A DNA stretch of 64,000 nt from Acidobacteriota bacterium (lineage in GTDB: Bacteria > Acidobacteriota > Terriglobia > Terriglobales > Acidobacteriaceae): NCBI GenBank assembly GCA_003225055.1, contig QIAU01000120.1:1-64000 (forward strand), written 5' to 3'. Positions 60,885 through 64,000 of this stretch are shown one piece after another. The position numbers were made by a program, and so were the translations under genes. How positions within the stretch are numbered: position 1 is the first letter of the stretch; every line of letters begins with the position of its first letter. Under the pieces are notes generated by a model. The model saw only the letters and a program-made list of their open reading frames with translations, did no database searches and was not told the origin of the DNA.

Positions 60885-61313
60885 TTACTCGCTGAGTGGA
60901 TTGACCACGCGCAAAGAGCCAAACTTCTGTCCTGCTGACAGATCTTCCGAATAGAGCCGACGGGCACCTGCGGTCTCAGCCGCCTGCAGAATCGGCGCAT
61001 CCCAGAAAGAAATCCGGTTGCCTGTTTCCAAGTCAAGCGCCTGGATCGCAGCCTCGGGACCGTTCAGAACCAGCTCCCAACTGAGGTAGTCCTGGAGGAG
61101 ACGACGCAATTCTTCGAGCGGCAAAGGTTGTGGCGCTCTTCGGCGCAAGCTGACACACAGTTCCTCTAACACCCGTGTACTAAGTATGCGAAGTATGCCG
61201 TTACCCTCATCCCAGATTTCTCCCAGTCGCTGCGCCCGCTCGTGCTTGGGTTCGGCGGAACGGTCGTGCGCGTAAACCAGGATACTCGGGTCGACCAAGC
61301 ATTTATCGCTCAC
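60885..61313 (-). CDS. VapC-type PIN domain toxin
   Basis: A 142-residue PIN nuclease. Expected acidic residues are visible: Asp8 (LVDPSILVYAHD), Glu50/51 (LEEL), Asp105 (FWDAPILQAA) and Glu123/Asp124 (YSEDLSAGQ). The usual Asn/Thr after the first Asp is replaced by Pro-Ser. VapC toxins cut tRNA or rRNA when freed from antitoxin. Its start overlaps the antitoxin gene by 11 nt. It is convergent with mutS2, only 8 nt apart. Confidence 0.88.
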   Translation of the reverse strand: MSDKCLVDPSILVYAHDRSAEPKHERAQRLGEIWDEGNGILRILSTRVLEELCVSLRRRAPQPLPLEELRRLLQDYLSWELVLNGPEAAIQALDLETGNRISFWDAPILQAAETAGARRLYSEDLSAGQKFGSLRVVNPLSE

Positions 61314-61545
61314 GGGGTTGGTCGGGCGAGCGCGGTGACTTCCAGTTCAGATCAAAACCTTCCCCTAGCCTGGCCAACGCTCGTCTCTTGGAGCGATCGT
61401 AGGCTTTGCGTTCGCGCACCATCCGCTCCAGCTTCGTAGCGAGCAGGGCGCTCACCGAAGTGCCTTCCGGCGCCGCCAGAATGCGCCCTTCACGGAGCAG
61501 TTCAACATCAAGCTTGAGTGTGATATTGGCTTTCAGGGTGCGCAA
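61303..61545 (-). CDS. VapB-type antitoxin
   Basis: An 80-residue protein. The N-terminus (TLKANITLKLDVELLREGRI, then AAPEGTSVSALLATKLERMV) fits a ribbon-helix-helix DNA-binding domain, and the basic C-terminal half (residues about 45-80) would wrap the toxin. It overlaps the PIN toxin gene by 11 nt, the usual toxin-antitoxin order with antitoxin first. It should repress its own promoter, in the 182-nt gap before dnaG, where I see no clear operator. Confidence 0.82.
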   Translation of the reverse strand: MRTLKANITLKLDVELLREGRILAAPEGTSVSALLATKLERMVRERKAYDRSKRRALARLGEGFDLNWKSPRSPDQPRER

Positions 61546-61757
61546 TTTGCGTGCTAACCGAGGTGACCGGTCAAGCAGGACCGCAACGGCCCCCCACCCT
61601 CCCTTGGCCTAGCGCTTGATTGCTCATGCTCACGGGCACGAGTTTCGTACCAGTTTCCCTCAGGGATTAACTACTTCTTCCGGAAATTCACAATTTCTTC
61701 ACAATAAACCTTGTCTGGCAGGCGTGGATGCACCACTCTGTATTTCAGAATCGAGGG

Positions 61758-63758
61758 ATGAGTGTCGCCATGAGCACCTCTGCCGACTTTAAAGAAACTC
61801 TTAAGCAACAGGCCGACATCGTTCGCATCGTGGGTGACTACGTCAAGCTGAGGAAGGCCGGGGCGCAGAATTATTCGGGGCTCTGCCCGTTTCATGGCGA
61901 GAAGACGCCCTCGTTCTCAGTTCATGCGACGCGCCAGTTCTATCACTGCTTCGGCTGTGGCGCTTCGGGTGACGTTTTCAGCTTTGTACAGAAGATTGAA
62001 AACATAACTTTCCCGGAAGCGGTGCGGCTGGTCGCGCAGAAGATGGGCGTAGCGCTTCCTAAAGTTGCTTACGGCAGCCCGGAGGAAGCTCGGGATGGCA
62101 AGCATCGCACGGCGCTGTTGGAAATCCAGGAAGCTGCCTGTGCTTTTTTTCAGGATTACCTGAACCGGCCGGAAGGGGCTAAGGCACGCGAGTATCTCCA
62201 AGGACGTGGCTTGGATGGCGAAACCATTGCTCGTTTCCGCATCGGCTTTGCCCCCGACTCGGGATTTGTGTTGCGGGATTACTTCAAGGGGAAGTTTGAC
62301 GACAATGTACTGCGGGAAAGCGGCCTGTTTTCCTGGAAGATGCCGGAAGAGAAAAGCAGGTCCCTCGACTCGGTCGGGCCGTCTGCGAGCGGAGAGCGCG
62401 CCTCCGCCCGGGACGACAAGGATAGAAGGGGAACAGCCGCGTCGCCCGAGTTTGCTGTGCAGGTCAAAGGACGAAAGACTTCAGACGTGCTCGCGATGTA
62501 CTCGAAATTTCGCAATCGGGTGATGTTTCCTATCCGCAACGAGAATGGCCGGGTTATCGCCTTCACCGGCCGGAGGCTGAGCGCGGACGAGAAAGCCGGG
62601 CCCAAGTACCTGAACTCTCCGGAGACTCCGATCTACTCCAAATCGCGTGTCTTGTTCAATCTCGACCACGCCAAGGAAGCCATTCGTATGTTGAGCTACG
62701 CCATCCTGGTGGAAGGCCAGATGGACTGCATCTCGGTGTTTGCCGCCGGACTTCACAATGTGATCGCCAGCTCCGGCACCGCCTTTACCGATGCCCAGGC
62801 TAAGTTGCTGGGCCGGTTCAGCAAGAACATCGTCGTAAATTTCGATCCTGATGCCGCGGGCGCCCATGCGACCGAACGAACAGTGGGCCTGCTCGTGGAA
62901 GAGGATTTCAATATCAAGGTGATGAGGCTGGAGCCTGGTTTTGATCCCGACCTGTTCATTCGCCGCAAAGGAAGAGACGCCTATGCCGAGGCTGTAGGCC
63001 ATTCCCAGCGCTACTTTGATTATCTGATCGAGCGGGCCCGCGCCCAGTTCCCGGTGCGAAGTGCAGAGGGCAAGGTAAAGGCGGTGAACTTCCTCTTGCC
63101 GCACATTCAGCGCATCCCGAGCCGGATTGTGCGCGATGAGCTCGCTCACGAGATCGCGCAAAAGCTGGGCATCGACTCGGCGGTGCTGCGGCAGGAACTT
63201 AGGCACCTCGCGGGCACGCGCTCGGCGGCCGCTGTCAAGGCTCCTGCGGAGGCGCAGGTGACCGATGCGGAGCGCATCCTGATTCGCGCCTTGGCTTCAG
63301 CCAGCGAAATGCGGGCAAGTGAAGAGCACCTCTCCGCTCGCGACGGTGCCGAGGAAGAATTCGATCCCGCCCGTCAGGCGCAGTTTGTGCTCCAGAGCGA
63401 GCACCTGCACGCCGGCTTAGCTAGCGAATCCCTGCTGGAAGGTCTTCTCCACTTGGGACCAGAAACAACCGAGGTTATGAAGTTGCCGCTCTCTGACGCT
63501 GACCGGCGCGTCTTGGCCTCCATCCTGATGCGCGAAGAAGAAGAGGAGCTCACTGCCGAGCAGCTGGAAGGCGCGATTCGCGCGCTGCGGCGGATGGGGC
63601 TACGTCGCAGGCTGGAGCAGGTCCAACGCGAGTTGCAGGCCGGCCGCAGCAAAGAGCCGGAGCAGTTGCAAGCCCTTCTGCAGGAGAAGGTCCGGCTCAA
63701 GCGGGCGCTGATGGACCCCGGCCTCTCTAGGGAGAGTCCGGCGGCTCGCCCGGCGTAA
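61758..63758 (+). CDS. dnaG: DNA primase DnaG with an in-frame insertion
   Basis: A 666-residue primase that makes RNA primers for replication. The CHC2 zinc-binding domain (CPFHGEKTPSF to FYHCFGCGASGD, residues about 38-70), the catalytic TOPRIM core (YAILVEGQMDCISVFAAG, NFDPDAAGAHATERT), and a C-terminal helicase-binding region are present. Between FSWKMPEEK and MYSKFRNRVMFPI there are about 45 residues (SRSLDSVGPSASGERASARD and following) that are not expected and are encoded by a family A-like repeat. ATGs at 61728, 61758 and 61770 are possible; 61758 lies close after GAGGG. rpoD often follows dnaG but lies past the window if present. Confidence 0.94.
   Translation: MSVAMSTSADFKETLKQQADIVRIVGDYVKLRKAGAQNYSGLCPFHGEKTPSFSVHATRQFYHCFGCGASGDVFSFVQKIENITFPEAVRLVAQKMGVALPKVAYGSPEEARDGKHRTALLEIQEAACAFFQDYLNRPEGAKAREYLQGRGLDGETIARFRIGFAPDSGFVLRDYFKGKFDDNVLRESGLFSWKMPEEKSRSLDSVGPSASGERASARDDKDRRGTAASPEFAVQVKGRKTSDVLAMYSKFRNRVMFPIRNENGRVIAFTGRRLSADEKAGPKYLNSPETPIYSKSRVLFNLDHAKEAIRMLSYAILVEGQMDCISVFAAGLHNVIASSGTAFTDAQAKLLGRFSKNIVVNFDPDAAGAHATERTVGLLVEEDFNIKVMRLEPGFDPDLFIRRKGRDAYAEAVGHSQRYFDYLIERARAQFPVRSAEGKVKAVNFLLPHIQRIPSRIVRDELAHEIAQKLGIDSAVLRQELRHLAGTRSAAAVKAPAEAQVTDAERILIRALASASEMRASEEHLSARDGAEEEFDPARQAQFVLQSEHLHAGLASESLLEGLLHLGPETTEVMKLPLSDADRRVLASILMREEEEELTAEQLEGAIRALRRMGLRRRLEQVQRELQAGRSKEPEQLQALLQEKVRLKRALMDPGLSRESPAARPA
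62359..62430. repeat. Intragenic family A-like repeat in dnaG
   Basis: CAGGTCCCTCGACTCGG at the left, GCGAGCGGAGAGCGCGCC in the centre, and CGCCCGGGACGACAAGG at the right. The ends correspond to CAGATTCCTCG and GGAATGACAAG of the intergenic copies with single-base changes. Translated in frame as Ser/Arg/Asp-rich residues. Confidence 0.6.
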
Positions 63759-63878
63759 GAGGCTGGAATCATTGAAACTTAAGAGCCAGTCAAGCCATCT
63801 AAAGTCTTTAAGGGGAACCTACATCCCGCCGCTCGGGCAGGGTTAACTGGTTGATGGATGGGCAGAGAGGCACTATCG

Positions 63879-63887
63879 TGCTATACT
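63879..63887 (+). promoter_or_regulatory. Possible extended -10 promoter after dnaG
   Basis: TGCTATACT: TATACT with a TGN extension, 120 nt past the dnaG stop and reading out of the window. The motif is the same type as at 45784. No -35 box matches at 17 nt. The rest of 63759-64000 shows no gene start I can support. Confidence 0.35.
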
Positions 63888-64000
63888 CTGAAAGTTTGTG
63901 CCGGCGCACAATCCTGCAATTCCACGTTCCCACCGCTACTAAACGTGTCTCCGTCCTGCAAAGGACGGAGCTTGAGGGTAATTCGTCTTGGCTCTTGACG

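Noticed and set aside
1-64000. tRNA, rRNA, CRISPR arrays, prophage or intact insertion sequences
   Set aside because: Looked for cloverleaf ends, regularly spaced repeats, integrase, terminase and transposase motifs on both strands; none was convincing apart from the intron remnant and decayed fragments listed.

Overview
The window reads as chromosomal DNA of an Acidobacteriota member, most likely of the Koribacter/Terriglobia type. Supporting points are a 1,238-residue Oar-type TonB receptor with an N-terminal carboxypeptidase-regulatory-like domain, the gene order rplM-rpsI-rpsB-tsf-pyrH-frr, an Oar/TonB/BamA/Skp Gram-negative envelope set, a decayed copy of a secreted protein family I associate with acidobacteria, and many short dispersed palindromic intergenic repeats. 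This placement is inference from gene content; no rRNA lies in the window.

Layout. 0.2-4.4 kb: DksA/TraR zinc-finger protein, a membrane-anchored TPR protein, and a two-gene molybdenum hydroxylase (iorAB-like). 4.7-7.7 kb: a promoter followed by yceD-rpmF-plsX-fabD, the start of fatty acid and phospholipid synthesis. 7.7-9.0 kb: a decayed gene and a small membrane protein. 9.1-13.1 kb: a tightly overlapping four-gene drug-efflux type operon (TetR regulator, HlyD adaptor, ABC ATPase, ABC permease) with a pseudo-palindromic operator in front. 13.3-19.4 kb (minus strand): bamA, skp, tonB, alr, all envelope functions. 19.5-24.2 kb: a molybdopterin oxidoreductase, a possible 55-residue ORF, the 5' ribozyme part of a group IIC intron without its reverse transcriptase, and a lipoprotein gene with a strong terminator. 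24.6-29.0 kb: translation cluster. 29.4-33.1 kb: permease, lipoprotein, mltG and ruvX. 33.2-45.4 kb: AI-2E exporter family, CarD, greA, a CDP-alcohol phosphatidyltransferase, isoaspartyl peptidase, the Oar receptor, an FMN-binding protein, quinone reductase, and a LysM lytic transglycosylase. 45.4-48.2 kb is accessory: an acidic/basic bipolar protein, a 90-residue protein, a tyrosine phosphatase and a broken gene. 48.3-56.4 kb (minus strand): hemB, lpdA, lipB, E1-alpha, E1-beta, a cytochrome c and E2, which together make a 2-oxoacid dehydrogenase complex and its lipoylation. 56.6-63.8 kb: an orphan sensor histidine kinase behind a perfect CRP-type site, mutS2, a vapBC pair and dnaG.

The most interesting signal is not one gene but the repeats. 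Two families of short palindromic repeats occur between genes, and related copies also sit inside dnaG, lipB and the molybdopterin oxidoreductase in frame, adding extra residues to conserved proteins. This resembles the protein-inserted palindromic elements known from Rickettsia. A second notable item is the group IIC intron remnant placed just after a Rho-independent terminator, the known target type of that intron class.
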